In this document: piece by piece, positions 1-9,022 of the stretch
Layout of the letters: every line of letters starts with the position of its first letter
Position numbering within the stretch: position 1 is the first letter of the stretch
NCBI GenBank assembly: GCA_938028745.1
Contig: CALIZL010000084.1
Coordinates: 1-32,772, forward strand
Origin: an uncultured Prevotella sp.
GTDB taxonomy: Bacteria; Bacteroidota; Bacteroidia; Bacteroidales; Bacteroidaceae
Length of the DNA stretch: 32,772 nt
Direction: 5' to 3'
Notes under the pieces: model-generated
Database searches by the model: none
What the model was told of the DNA's origin: nothing
What the model saw: only the letters and a program-made list of their open reading frames with translations
Position numbers and translations under genes: made by a program

Positions 1-74
1 CCCTATTTTGCATCGAAACCAACCTTCGCGAGAATCGATTTTTTGCGGCAAGGTGCGCGATTGGTGAACAAAGA
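1..74 (-). repeat. Dispersed intergenic repeat, copy A (inverted partner of 13870-13943)
   Basis: The reverse complement of this segment aligns without gaps to 13870-13943, with 63 of 74 positions identical by hand count. The best core, around AATCGATTCTCGCGAAGG, is identical in both copies. Neither copy lies in a plausible gene. The left edge coincides with the window start, so the repeat may extend further. It is probably a diverged dispersed intergenic element; no transposase or terminal repeats were seen. Confidence 0.7.
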
Positions 75-655
75 GCCACTCATAATGTTAAATTTTATGC
101 TGAAAAGCGGACAAAAGTTGGAGGGGGTTAGTGAGTTTGTTGGTCAGTAAGTTTGTGGGCTAATAGCTTTCTGATTGTGCAAAAGCTTATTCCGTGTGCT
201 GCGTTGGCTTATCAATCGGGGCGGTTTCTCCGCCTATGGGCAGTTTATGCGCAATGCTTGTGGGGGCTTAATGATGTTGTCGTGGGGGCAAAGCAAGATA
301 AGGTGCTGGTTGCGCAATAGACCTTAATGCCAGGAACAAGCCAACCAAGAAAGCAAAGCAGGCTGCAAAGATACCGTAGGGGGATATTGCGCCCTCGCGC
401 GTGCAGGCATGCGCATATATAATAAGGTGCATGTTGTGGGGGAGTGGGCCATGAATATCATGGTAAGTGGCAAACTTTAAAACGCTCTGATTTGCAAAGT
501 TATACCTGTAAATGTGGCTATCCGTTTCGCAATTGTTTGTTTGCTGCCTTACTTGTTAAAACTGATTTTATGTAACTTCCTACCTATCAAGAATGCGCCG
601 AAACGACTTCCATATACAAAAATCGTGGATAAAAACACTGAAAACGTAAAAATAT
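75..655. other. Intergenic region without a credible gene
   Basis: No convincing coding sequence is present. A 63-residue GTG-started frame at 514-705 runs through the rimP promoter and resembles no known protein. A TAACTTTG box on the minus strand (502-495) could be the -7 element of a promoter pointing left, but no good -33 box was found at normal spacing. Confidence 0.5.
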
Positions 656-687
656 TTTGTGCGTTTCGCTATTTTTTCGTAACTTTG
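656..687 (+). promoter_or_regulatory. Promoter of the rimP-nusA-infB operon
   Basis: TTTG at 656-659 and TAACTTTG at 680-687 are separated by 20 bases. This matches the Bacteroidota primary sigma factor consensus (TTTG, about 19 bases, TAnnTTTG). Transcription would start near 693-695, about 60 bases before the rimP ATG. Confidence 0.75.
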
Positions 688-753
688 CAGCATTCAGTGG
701 AATGAGGGGCTCCGACGAGAGTTCCTCATTTTCATTATCAGTAACAACAAAAT

Positions 754-1218
754 ATGATTGACAAAAACGTTGTAAAAGAACTTGTTGAACAATGGTTAGC
801 CGACAAAGAGTACTTTCTTGTCGACGTTGAGACTAGTCCTGACAGCCGTATCGTGGTGGAAATAGACCATGCCGACGGCGTTTGGATTGAAGACTGCGTG
901 GAGCTGAGCCGCTTTATCGAGGAACACTTGAACCGAGATGAAGAGGATTACGAACTGGAAGTGGGGTCGGCTGGACTGGGGCAACCCTTTAAAGTGCCAC
1001 AACAATACGTCAACTTCATTGGTAAGGAGGTTGAGGTGTTGGATAAAGACGGCAAAAAATACAAGGGAATACTCAAAAGCGTGGACGGAAACGACTTCGT
1101 GGTTGCGGTGAAAGAAAAAGTGAAAGTGGAAGGGAAGAAACGCCCTGTGCTGCAAGACGTAGACCACAACTTTAAGATGGATGGTGTGAAGTACACCAAA
1201 TATCTGATTCAGTTTTAA
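754..1218 (+). CDS. rimP: Ribosome maturation factor RimP
   Basis: This 154-residue protein matches RimP, a cytosolic factor that binds the free 30S subunit and helps its assembly. The family core is visible: an acidic N-terminal half followed by ELEVGSAGLGQPFK (about residues 68-81), the counterpart of the usual VSSPGLxRPL signature. A C-terminal small beta domain rich in Lys and Val follows. The length is typical. The gene precedes nusA and infB, the arrangement found in most bacteria. It starts at the ATG about 60 bases after a canonical promoter. Confidence 0.93.
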   Translation: MIDKNVVKELVEQWLADKEYFLVDVETSPDSRIVVEIDHADGVWIEDCVELSRFIEEHLNRDEEDYELEVGSAGLGQPFKVPQQYVNFIGKEVEVLDKDGKKYKGILKSVDGNDFVVAVKEKVKVEGKKRPVLQDVDHNFKMDGVKYTKYLIQF

Positions 1219-1235
1219 CGTTTTTGAGGAAGTAG

Positions 1236-1292
1236 AGGAGTTAAGGAGTTATGGAGTTAAGGAGTTAAGCCAAATGCTTTGTTGCAGAGTGG
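1236..1292. repeat. 57-bp dispersed repeat, exact inverted copy at 10584-10640
   Basis: This stretch of the rimP-nusA spacer is the exact reverse complement of 10584-10640 between sufD and sufS. A third partial copy, also inverted relative to this one, is at about 10496-10537. It contains repeated GGAGTTAA words and is followed by low-complexity GTTAACTTGTCAAC repeats to about 1382. It lies inside the operon and would be transcribed. Confidence 0.85.
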
Positions 1293-1410
1293 CGATGACC
1301 TTGTTAGCTTGTTGGCTTATCAACTTACCCTTTGGTTAACTTGTCAACTTGTTAACTTGTCAACTAACAAGCTTGTCAACTCATAAACTAATAATTAAAA
1401 GGAGAAATTA

Positions 1411-1510
1411 ATTGGCTCGCCCCCATGCCGCCGATACGTGGAAACACCATTCGCACGTGCAATCGGCTTGCAATGTTGGGGCAAGACCACATCAAACGAT
1501 AATAAACCCT
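1411..1510 (+). promoter_or_regulatory. Structured leader immediately upstream of nusA
   Basis: This 100-base stretch is much richer in G+C than the AT-rich repeats before it and can fold. CCGAT (1431-1435) pairs with ATCGG (1462-1466), ACGTG (1436-1440) with CACGT (1454-1458), and GCCCC (1419-1423) with GGGGC (1478-1482). It also encodes an in-frame 33-residue extension of NusA from a TTG at 1412, preceded by a good purine-rich AAGGAGA. That extension does not resemble the NusA N-terminus. Whether this is regulatory RNA or extra coding sequence cannot be decided by eye. Confidence 0.4.
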
Positions 1511-2779
1511 ATGGTAGCAAGAAAAAAAGATGAGAATATCTTGAGCATGGTCGACACGTTCAAGGAGTTTAAAGACACCAAGAACATCGACCGAATGACC
1601 TTGGTGAGCGTTCTGGAAGAAAGCTTTCGCAACGTGCTTGCCCGTATCTTCGGTAGCGACGAGAACTTTGATGTTATCGTAAACCCGGATAAGGGCGACT
1701 TTGAAATTTACCGCAACCGAATGGTGGTGGCTGATGGAGAAGTGGAAGACGAGAACAAACAAATTGCGTTGGCCGAGGCGCAAAAGATTGAACACGACTA
1801 CGAAGTGGGCGAAGAAGTTACCGAACGAGTAGACTTCGCCAAGTTTGGACGTCGCGCCATCTTAACGCTACGCCAAACGTTGGCATCGAAGATATTGGAA
1901 CTTGAACACGACTCGTTATACAATAAGTATAAGGACCGTGTGGGACAGGTTATCGCGGGCGAGGTGTACCAAGTGTGGAAACGCGAGGTGCTCATCGTAG
2001 ACGACGAGAACAACGAGCTGATTCTACCCAAGTCGGAGCAAATTCCTGCCGACCAATACCGCAAGGGCGAAACCATTAGGACCGTTATCTTGCGCGTAGA
2101 CAACGAGAACAACAACCCCAAAATTATACTCAGCCGCACCAGTCCCATGTTCCTTGAAAGGTTGTTGGAGGCAGAAGTGCCTGAGATTAACGACGGATTG
2201 ATTTCGATTAAGCGCATCGCCCGCATGCCGGGAGAACGCGCTAAGATTGCCGTAGAAAGCTACGACGAGCGTATCGATCCCGTTGGTGCCTGCGTGGGCG
2301 TTAGGGGAAGTCGTGTACACGGCATCGTTCGCGAACTTTGCAACGAGAATATCGACGTGATAAACTACACGGCCAACACCAAACTCTTCATCCAACGCGC
2401 ACTTAGTCCTGCACAAGTGAGCAGCATCAACATCGACGAAGAGACCCGCAAGGCCGAAGTGTTCTTGCGCCCCGAAGAAGTGTCGTTGGCCATTGGTCGT
2501 GGCGGACTCAACATTAAACTGGCATCCATGCTTACCGAATACACCATCGACGTGTTCCGCGAAGTGGCAGAAGGCGAGGCCGATGAGGACATCTACTTGG
2601 ATGAGTTCTCAGACGAGGTAGACCAATGGGTTATCGATGCCATTAAGAGCATCGGTCTTGACACGGCTAAGGCAGTGCTTAACGCACCCCGTGAGATGCT
2701 AGTAGAGAAGGCCGACTTGGAGGAAGAAACCGTAGACAACCTGCTACGCGTGCTAAGGGCAGAGTTCGAACAAGGATAA
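1511..2779 (+). CDS. nusA: Transcription termination/antitermination factor NusA
   Basis: This is NusA, which binds RNA polymerase and nascent RNA and modulates pausing, termination and antitermination. The ATG at 1511 gives 422 residues starting MVARKKDEN, which fits the family's N-terminal RNA-polymerase-binding domain. A TTG at 1412 would add 33 unrelated residues. Domains in order are: the N-terminal domain (about 1-125), S1 (about 130-195, VIAGEVYQVWKREV), KH1 with GVRGSRVHGIV, and KH2 with AIGRGGLNIKLA. The C-terminus carries one short acidic helical repeat region rather than the two of E. coli NusA. It lies 60 bases before infB. Confidence 0.95.
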   Translation: MVARKKDENILSMVDTFKEFKDTKNIDRMTLVSVLEESFRNVLARIFGSDENFDVIVNPDKGDFEIYRNRMVVADGEVEDENKQIALAEAQKIEHDYEVGEEVTERVDFAKFGRRAILTLRQTLASKILELEHDSLYNKYKDRVGQVIAGEVYQVWKREVLIVDDENNELILPKSEQIPADQYRKGETIRTVILRVDNENNNPKIILSRTSPMFLERLLEAEVPEINDGLISIKRIARMPGERAKIAVESYDERIDPVGACVGVRGSRVHGIVRELCNENIDVINYTANTKLFIQRALSPAQVSSINIDEETRKAEVFLRPEEVSLAIGRGGLNIKLASMLTEYTIDVFREVAEGEADEDIYLDEFSDEVDQWVIDAIKSIGLDTAKAVLNAPREMLVEKADLEEETVDNLLRVLRAEFEQG

Positions 2780-2839
2780 AACCCCGTATGGGTAGATAAA
2801 AACGAGGCCAGAACCAAAAAACAATAACAAAACAACAGA

Positions 2840-5821
2840 ATGAGCATCAGATTAGGCAAAGCAATAAGTGAATTGAACATCGGACTCCAAACGGCAGTGG
2901 AGTTCTTAGAAAAGAAAAGCGAGCTGGGAGAAGTGAAAGCCGAACCCACGTTCAAACTGAACGATGCGCAATATCAGGCCCTTGTGAAAGCGTTTCATAA
3001 GGACAAGGAAGTGCGCAACCAAGCCGACAAACTTTTCCCAAAGAAAACGAAGGAGAAGAAACGTGCGGCCGAAGATAAGGACCATCGTGCAGAAACGGTG
3101 CTGAACGCTGGAAAACAACAATATAAGCCCTTGGGTAAGATAGACCTTTCTGACCTCAACGGCAAAGGTTCGGCGAAGAAATCTGATGTTAAAGCCGTTC
3201 ATGACGATAAAGAAGAGACTAAGCCTGCTGCCGTGGGCGAGGTTTCGAACAAGGCAGAGAGCGTTTCTGCTGAAAAACAAGAGAAGGTTGAAAAGGTGGA
3301 AACGCCTAAGCAGAAGGTTGAAACGGTTGAACAAAAGCCCGAAGTGAAGGCCGAAACACCGCAAACAACCCCAGTAGAGAAGGCAGAAGCCAAGACCGAA
3401 CAAAGGGAACAGCCTGCCAAAGATGCCCAAACCAACGCTGCACAACCTGCTGCATCGGCCAAAGAAACGGGCGAAAAGAAACAGGAACATGCAGATAAGG
3501 CACCCAAAGCCGAGAACGAAAAGGCGGAAACGCCTGCCGAAAAGGTCGAAACGGCTGAAACGGAGAGCGGCAAGCCTGCTATCTTTACGTTGAAGAGCGA
3601 GCAAAACAATGCGCCTGGCATCAAGGTGATGGGAAAGATAGACCTTTCTACCATCAACCAAAACACTCGACCCAAGAAGAAATCGAAGGAAGAGAAACGC
3701 AAAGAACGCGAGAATAAAGGGCAACAGGGCGGCGAACGTCGCAAACGCAACCGCATAAACACTGAAAGGGTAGACATTAATGCGGCTGCTAACCAACCCA
3801 ACGGCAATAAGAATAAGGGCGGAAACAACGGCGGCGGCAACAATAACAATGCCGCTGGCGGACGAAACGCCAATAAGAAAAATAAGAAACCCAACCGAAA
3901 CCAGAAACCCTTAGAGGTGAACGAGGAAGACGTGGCACGCCAGGTAAAAGAAACCTTGGCACGTCTTACCAGTCGTGGCCAAAACAAGAAGGGTGCAAAG
4001 TATCGTAAGGAGAAACGCGAGGCCGCACAAGAACGTCTGAACGAAGAGCGTGCAGAAGAACGCAAGGAGAGCAAGACGTTGAAGTTAACGGAGTTTGTTA
4101 CCGTTAGCGAGTTGGCCTCGATGATGAACGTATCGGTTAATCAGGTTATCGGAACGCTAATGAGCGTGGGCATCATGGTTTCTATCAACCAACGTCTAGA
4201 TGCCGAAACCATTAACCTCGTTGCCGAAGAGTTCGGATTTAAGACTGAGTACGTAAGTGCCGAAGTTTCGGAGGCCGTTACCGAAGAGGCCGACGATGAG
4301 GCCGACCTCGTTTCGCGTTCGCCCATCGTTACTGTGATGGGACACGTAGACCACGGTAAGACATCGCTGCTCGACTACATTCGCAACACCAACGTTATTG
4401 CAGGCGAGGCCGGTGGCATTACTCAACATATCGGTGCTTACAACGTGAAGCTAGACGATGGGCGCAACATTACGTTCTTGGATACGCCCGGTCATGAGGC
4501 CTTTACGGCCATGCGTGCCCGCGGTGCACAAGTAACCGACATCGCCATTATCATCATCGCGGCCGACGACAGCGTGATGCCTACCACCAAAGAGGCCATC
4601 GCGCATGCCCAAGCGGCCAACGTACCGATGGTTTTTGCCATCAACAAGATTGACAAACCGGGCGCAAACCCCGACAAGATACGCGAAGACCTATCGCAAA
4701 TGAACCTGCTTGTGGAAGAGTGGGGCGGCAAATACCAATGCCAAGAGATTAGTGCAAAGAAAGGTATTGGCGTTAAAGAGCTGTTGGAGAAGGTGCTTTT
4801 GGAGGCCGAGATGCTCGACCTTAAAGCTAATCCCAACCGTAAGGGTACGGGTAGCATCATCGAAAGCTCCCTTGACAAGGGTCGCGGATATGTTTCTACG
4901 CTACTGGTGAGCAACGGAACGCTACATGTTGGCGATAACGTGATTGCCGGAACAAGCTGGGGACGTATTAAGGCCATGTTCAACGTGCGTAACCAACGCA
5001 TCGAAAGTGCTGGTCCTGCCGAGCCTGCTATCATCCTTGGTTTGAACGGCGCGCCAACAGCTGGCGATGCTTTCCACGTGTTGGAAACCGAACAAGAGGC
5101 GCGCGACATAGCCAACAAGCGTCTGCAACTGCAACGCGAACAGGGCTTGCGTACGCAAAAACGTCTGACGTTGAGCGACATCTCGCACCGCATTGCATTG
5201 GGTTCGTTCAAAGAACTCAACATTATCGTCAAGGGCGATACCGATGGTTCAATCGAGGCACTTAGCGATTCGTTCATCAAACTTTCTACCGAGAAGATAA
5301 AGGTGAACGTTATTCACAAGGCTGTGGGTCAGATTTCAGAGAACGACGTTACGCTGGCCGATGCCTCCGATGCGCTTATTGTGGGCTTCCAAGTGCGCCC
5401 TTCGTCTGCCGCACGCAAGTTGGCCGACCAAGAAGGGGTGGAGATAAACACCTATTCGGTTATCTACGATGCCATCGACGACGTGCACTCGGCTATGGAG
5501 GGCATGCTCGATAAGGTGAAGAAAGAAGTAGTAACGGGCCAAGTGGAAGTGCGCGAGGTTTACAAAATATCGAAGGTGGGCACCGTTGCAGGAGCAATTG
5601 TTACCGAAGGAAAGGTGCACCGCGTAGACAAAGCCCGCCTTGTTCGCGACGGCATCGTGGTTCATACGGGCGACATCAACGCCTTGAAACGCTATAAGGA
5701 CGACGTGAAAGAGGTGCCTACGGGTTTCGAATGCGGTATAAGTATCGTCAACTTCAACGACATTCAGGTGGGCGACATCATCGAAACGTTCACCGTTATC
5801 GAAGTGGAACAGAAGTTGTAG
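2840..5821 (+). CDS. infB: Translation initiation factor IF-2
   Basis: This 993-residue GTPase positions initiator tRNA on the 30S subunit and promotes subunit joining. The G-domain motifs are intact: GHVDHGKT at 501-508, DTPGH at 548-552 and NKID at 602-605. The N-terminal approximately 400 residues are low-complexity (Lys/Glu/Ala/Pro/Gln, then an Asn/Gly-rich run), which explains the length. A short helical IF2-N-type segment follows near 415-465 (LTEFVTVSELASMMNVSVNQV). Domains II-IV run to the end. It is the third gene of the rimP operon. Confidence 0.97.
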   Translation: MSIRLGKAISELNIGLQTAVEFLEKKSELGEVKAEPTFKLNDAQYQALVKAFHKDKEVRNQADKLFPKKTKEKKRAAEDKDHRAETVLNAGKQQYKPLGKIDLSDLNGKGSAKKSDVKAVHDDKEETKPAAVGEVSNKAESVSAEKQEKVEKVETPKQKVETVEQKPEVKAETPQTTPVEKAEAKTEQREQPAKDAQTNAAQPAASAKETGEKKQEHADKAPKAENEKAETPAEKVETAETESGKPAIFTLKSEQNNAPGIKVMGKIDLSTINQNTRPKKKSKEEKRKERENKGQQGGERRKRNRINTERVDINAAANQPNGNKNKGGNNGGGNNNNAAGGRNANKKNKKPNRNQKPLEVNEEDVARQVKETLARLTSRGQNKKGAKYRKEKREAAQERLNEERAEERKESKTLKLTEFVTVSELASMMNVSVNQVIGTLMSVGIMVSINQRLDAETINLVAEEFGFKTEYVSAEVSEAVTEEADDEADLVSRSPIVTVMGHVDHGKTSLLDYIRNTNVIAGEAGGITQHIGAYNVKLDDGRNITFLDTPGHEAFTAMRARGAQVTDIAIIIIAADDSVMPTTKEAIAHAQAANVPMVFAINKIDKPGANPDKIREDLSQMNLLVEEWGGKYQCQEISAKKGIGVKELLEKVLLEAEMLDLKANPNRKGTGSIIESSLDKGRGYVSTLLVSNGTLHVGDNVIAGTSWGRIKAMFNVRNQRIESAGPAEPAIILGLNGAPTAGDAFHVLETEQEARDIANKRLQLQREQGLRTQKRLTLSDISHRIALGSFKELNIIVKGDTDGSIEALSDSFIKLSTEKIKVNVIHKAVGQISENDVTLADASDALIVGFQVRPSSAARKLADQEGVEINTYSVIYDAIDDVHSAMEGMLDKVKKEVVTGQVEVREVYKISKVGTVAGAIVTEGKVHRVDKARLVRDGIVVHTGDINALKRYKDDVKEVPTGFECGISIVNFNDIQVGDIIETFTVIEVEQKL

Positions 5822-5983
5822 GGTGAGGTTTTGAGTTTATGAACTCACGAACTCACCACCTCAAAAAAAACTAACAGTAACATTTGTTACCGCCTTGTTT
5901 TGCGGTACGGTGTTTGCTGAACTAAACGATAGGGGCGCTCCATTGGGGCTGCCCCTATTCATCGCTAATACAAATTTGTATAT
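5822..5983. other. infB-sufB spacer with hairpin and palindrome
   Basis: The spacer contains a small hairpin, TACCGC (5888-5893) with GCGGTA (5902-5907), without a clear T-tract. A perfect 14-bp palindrome, ATACAAATTTGTAT, lies at 5968-5981, two bases before the sufB ATG. The palindrome could be an operator for suf control or a chance AT-rich sequence. No convincing promoter with both boxes was found, so suf may partly depend on read-through from infB. Confidence 0.35.
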
Positions 5984-7435
5984 ATGGAAGAAGTAAAGAA
6001 CGAGAAAAACGCGTATGTGCGAAGTGTGGCCGAACAGAAATATGAGTTCGGTTTCACCACAGACGTGGAAACAGATATTATAGAGAAGGGCCTTAACGAA
6101 GACGTTGTGCGACTTATTTCGAGCAAAAAGAACGAGCCCGAATGGTTGCTGGCGTTTCGGTTGAAGGCCTTTAATCATTGGAAAACGTTGAAACAGCCCA
6201 ACTGGGCGCATGTAAACTTGCCCGAAATAGACTATCAGGGCATTTCGTATTATGCCGACCCGATGGCCAAAAAGCCCGCCAACAAGGAGCTAGACCCCGA
6301 ATTGGAAAAGACTTTCGATAAGCTGGGCATCCCGCTTGAAGAGCGATTGGTGCTTGGAGGCGTGGCCGTAGATGCCATTATGGACTCTGTTTCGGTGAAA
6401 ACAACCTTTAAAGAGAAACTGGCAGAGAAGGGCGTGATATTCTGTTCCATCGGCGAGGCCGTGCAGGAACATCCCGACTTGGTGCAGCAATACCTCGGTT
6501 CGGTGGTTCCTTACAGCGATAACTTCTTCGCTGCGCTCAACAGTGCCGTGTTCTCCGATGGTTCTTTCGTGTACATTCCCAAGGGCGTGCGCTGCCCAAT
6601 GGAGCTAAGTTCGTACTTCCGAATTAACGCTCGCAACACGGGACAGTTCGAACGCACCCTCATTGTAGCCGAAGATGATACCTATGTAAGCTATCTTGAA
6701 GGCTGTACAGCCCCCATGCGCGATGAAAATCAGTTGCATGCAGCCATCGTAGAGATTATTGTTAAGGACAATGCCGAGGTGAAATACTCCACCGTTCAGA
6801 ATTGGTATCCAGGCGACGAACATGGAAAAGGCGGCGTGTTTAACCTCGTTACTAAGCGAGGCGACCTGCGCGGAGTGAACTCCAAACTATCGTGGACACA
6901 GGTAGAAACGGGTTCGGCCATCACTTGGAAGTACCCATCGTGCATCTTGCGCGGCGACAATTCGCAGGCCGAGTTCTATTCTGTGGCCGTAACCAACAAC
7001 TATCAGCAAGCCGACACGGGTACCAAGATGATACACATGGGCAAAAACACCAAGAGCACCATCATCTCTAAGGGCATCAGTGCAGGCCGCAGTCAGAACT
7101 CTTACCGCGGATTGGTACGCGCAACGGCCAATGCCGACAACGCTCGCAATTACAGTTCGTGCGACAGTTTGTTGCTGGGCGACAAGTGCGGCGCGCATAC
7201 CTTCCCCTATATGGACATACACAACGACACGGCCATTATCGAACACGAGGCCACAACCAGCAAGATAAGCGAGGCCCAACTGTTTTATTGCAACCAGCGC
7301 GGCATCCCAACCGAGCAGGCCGTGGGGCTAATCGTCAACGGATACGCCAAGGAAGTGCTCAACAAGTTGCCTATGGAGTTTGCCGTTGAGGCGCAAAAAC
7401 TACTCAGTGTGTCGCTCGAAGGCACAGTAGGATAG
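5984..7435 (+). CDS. sufB: Fe-S cluster assembly scaffold protein SufB
   Basis: This 483-residue protein matches SufB, which with SufC and SufD forms the SufBC2D scaffold where Fe-S clusters are built. It shows the conserved YLEGCTAPMRDENQLHAA segment, VQNWYPGD, and the C-terminal block with CDSLLLGDKCGAHTFPY (first Cys at residue 393) and LFYCNQRGIPTEQAVGLIVNG. The length is close to the 495 residues of E. coli SufB. It opens the suf locus, and the ATG lies directly behind a 14-bp palindrome. Confidence 0.96.
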   Translation: MEEVKNEKNAYVRSVAEQKYEFGFTTDVETDIIEKGLNEDVVRLISSKKNEPEWLLAFRLKAFNHWKTLKQPNWAHVNLPEIDYQGISYYADPMAKKPANKELDPELEKTFDKLGIPLEERLVLGGVAVDAIMDSVSVKTTFKEKLAEKGVIFCSIGEAVQEHPDLVQQYLGSVVPYSDNFFAALNSAVFSDGSFVYIPKGVRCPMELSSYFRINARNTGQFERTLIVAEDDTYVSYLEGCTAPMRDENQLHAAIVEIIVKDNAEVKYSTVQNWYPGDEHGKGGVFNLVTKRGDLRGVNSKLSWTQVETGSAITWKYPSCILRGDNSQAEFYSVAVTNNYQQADTGTKMIHMGKNTKSTIISKGISAGRSQNSYRGLVRATANADNARNYSSCDSLLLGDKCGAHTFPYMDIHNDTAIIEHEATTSKISEAQLFYCNQRGIPTEQAVGLIVNGYAKEVLNKLPMEFAVEAQKLLSVSLEGTVG

Positions 7436-7470
7436 ACTAGAAACAGAACGTTAGGTAAATCTTGTCAGAC

Positions 7471-8235
7471 GTGAAAGTCCTCCTAGCCATCGCATTACTC
7501 CTTGTGCCCTTAGCCGTTAAGGCGCAAGACGAACCCGTTCGCACTTTCGCCATCGACGGGCAAATAGGCGGAGCCAGCTCTCCACACGTTAAAACCCTTT
7601 CCAAAGGGCAATATCTCATTCCCGAGAAGGTTGGTTCGGGCTATGGCATGATATCCAAACTGCGTGTGGAATACTATCTGCCTTACACGCCGCTCTCGTT
7701 AAAGGCGGGCTACGAACATGAGGAATGGAACTTCCTCGACACCAATTTAGGCGATGATATGGCGATTTTTTCGCTCGGAGGGCGATGTTATCCTGGTCGT
7801 AAGTCATGGTTTGTGCAACCATATATAGGCCTTGATGCGCTGTATAACTTTAATGGTGGTAGCAGGGTGTTCAGTTGGGAGCTGAACAATGACCGCTATG
7901 GCAGGGTGCATTACGATGGAATGGCGCATATTCCGCGTTTCAGTCTTGCACCCATAGCCGGTGTCGATCTCTATCTTTTCAGTTGTATAGCCATTCAGTT
8001 GGAATATAGCTGTAGGATGGGATTTAGTAAGGCATCCGTCATTCAGGCCAAGTACAACCACCTGGCTGAACCCTTTGAGATACGTTTGCGCCCAATTAGG
8101 CACGGCTTTAATATAGGACTGAAAGTGACATTTCCGTTCCATTTCACCGAGAAAGATGGGCAGAAGGTGGTAGATGGCTTGTTAGACGATTTGCTGTATA
8201 ACATTCTGTTTGGCCCCAAAACTCATAGTAAATAA
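7471..8235 (+). CDS. Exported beta-barrel-like protein inside the suf operon
   Basis: Starting from the GTG at 7471, the protein has 254 residues and begins with a clear signal peptide, MKVLLAIALLLVPLAVKAQD. A TTG three codons earlier is less likely. The mature part has alternating aromatic/hydrophobic strands (LRVEYYLPYTPLSLKAGYEH, SWFVQPYIGLDALYNF, IAIQLEYSCRMGF, GFNIGLKVTFPF), suggesting a small outer-membrane beta-barrel. No named family was recognised. It lies 35 bases after sufB and 19 before sufC on the same strand, so it is probably co-transcribed, although an envelope protein has no known role in cytosolic Fe-S assembly. Confidence 0.7.
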   Translation: MKVLLAIALLLVPLAVKAQDEPVRTFAIDGQIGGASSPHVKTLSKGQYLIPEKVGSGYGMISKLRVEYYLPYTPLSLKAGYEHEEWNFLDTNLGDDMAIFSLGGRCYPGRKSWFVQPYIGLDALYNFNGGSRVFSWELNNDRYGRVHYDGMAHIPRFSLAPIAGVDLYLFSCIAIQLEYSCRMGFSKASVIQAKYNHLAEPFEIRLRPIRHGFNIGLKVTFPFHFTEKDGQKVVDGLLDDLLYNILFGPKTHSK

Positions 8236-8254
8236 TAAAACAATAGATATATAT

Positions 8255-9010
8255 ATGTTAGAAGTTAGAAACTTACACGCCAAGATTGGCGATAAAGAGA
8301 TATTAAAAGGTATCAACCTCACGGTTAAAGATGGCGAAACACACGCCATCATGGGGCCCAACGGATCGGGCAAAAGCACGCTTTCGGCTGTGCTGGTTGG
8401 TAACCCCATGTTTGAAGTTACCGATGGAACGGCCGTTTTTAACGGCAAAGACTTGCTCGAAATGAAACCCGAAGACAGGGCCAACGAAGGCATCTTCCTG
8501 TCGTTTCAGTACCCCGTTGAAATTCCTGGCGTATCAATGACCAACTTCATGCGTACCGCCATTAACGAGAAACGTAAGTACCAAGGCCTCGAACCCATGT
8601 CGGCCGCCGACTTCATTAAGCTGATGAAGGAAAAGCGACAGATAGTAGAACTAGATGCAAAGCTGTCTCAACGTTCGGTAAACGAGGGTTTTAGCGGTGG
8701 CGAAAAAAAACGTAACGAAATTTTTCAGATGGCCATGCTCGAACCAAAACTCTCTATTCTCGACGAAACGGACTCTGGTTTGGACGTTGATGCCCTGCGC
8801 ATCGTGGCCGAAGGCGTTAACAAATTGAAGTCGCCCAGCACCAGTACCATCGTCATTACCCACTACGACCGCTTGCTAGACATCATTCGTCCCGACGTGA
8901 TACACGTACTTTACAAGGGCAAAATCGTTAAGACGGCCGGGCCAGAACTGGCCAAAGAGATTGAGGCACGCGGCTACGACTGGATTAAAGAAGAAGTAGG
9001 AGAGAAGTAA
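8255..9010 (+). CDS. sufC: Fe-S cluster assembly ATPase SufC
   Basis: This 251-residue ABC-type ATPase matches SufC, which hydrolyses ATP to remodel the SufBCD scaffold. Visible motifs are Walker A GPNGSGKST at about 34-42, the Q-loop (FLSFQYPVEIPG), the signature FSGGEKKRNEIFQ and Walker B LSILDETDSGLD. The start was placed at the ATG at 8255 (MLEVRNLHAKIGDKEI), which matches the family. A TTG at 8210 would add 15 residues overlapping the previous gene. There are no membrane segments, as expected for the soluble SufC. Confidence 0.96.
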   Translation: MLEVRNLHAKIGDKEILKGINLTVKDGETHAIMGPNGSGKSTLSAVLVGNPMFEVTDGTAVFNGKDLLEMKPEDRANEGIFLSFQYPVEIPGVSMTNFMRTAINEKRKYQGLEPMSAADFIKLMKEKRQIVELDAKLSQRSVNEGFSGGEKKRNEIFQMAMLEPKLSILDETDSGLDVDALRIVAEGVNKLKSPSTSTIVITHYDRLLDIIRPDVIHVLYKGKIVKTAGPELAKEIEARGYDWIKEEVGEK

Positions 9011-9022
9011 AGGCTAGCAAAC

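Noticed and set aside
514..705. 63-residue frame before rimP
   Set aside because: GTG start, covers the rimP promoter, and has no protein-family features.
5824..5863. Terminator directly after infB
   Set aside because: TGAGGT/ACCTCA can pair, but the stem is followed by a run of A on the plus strand, which is wrong for terminating infB.
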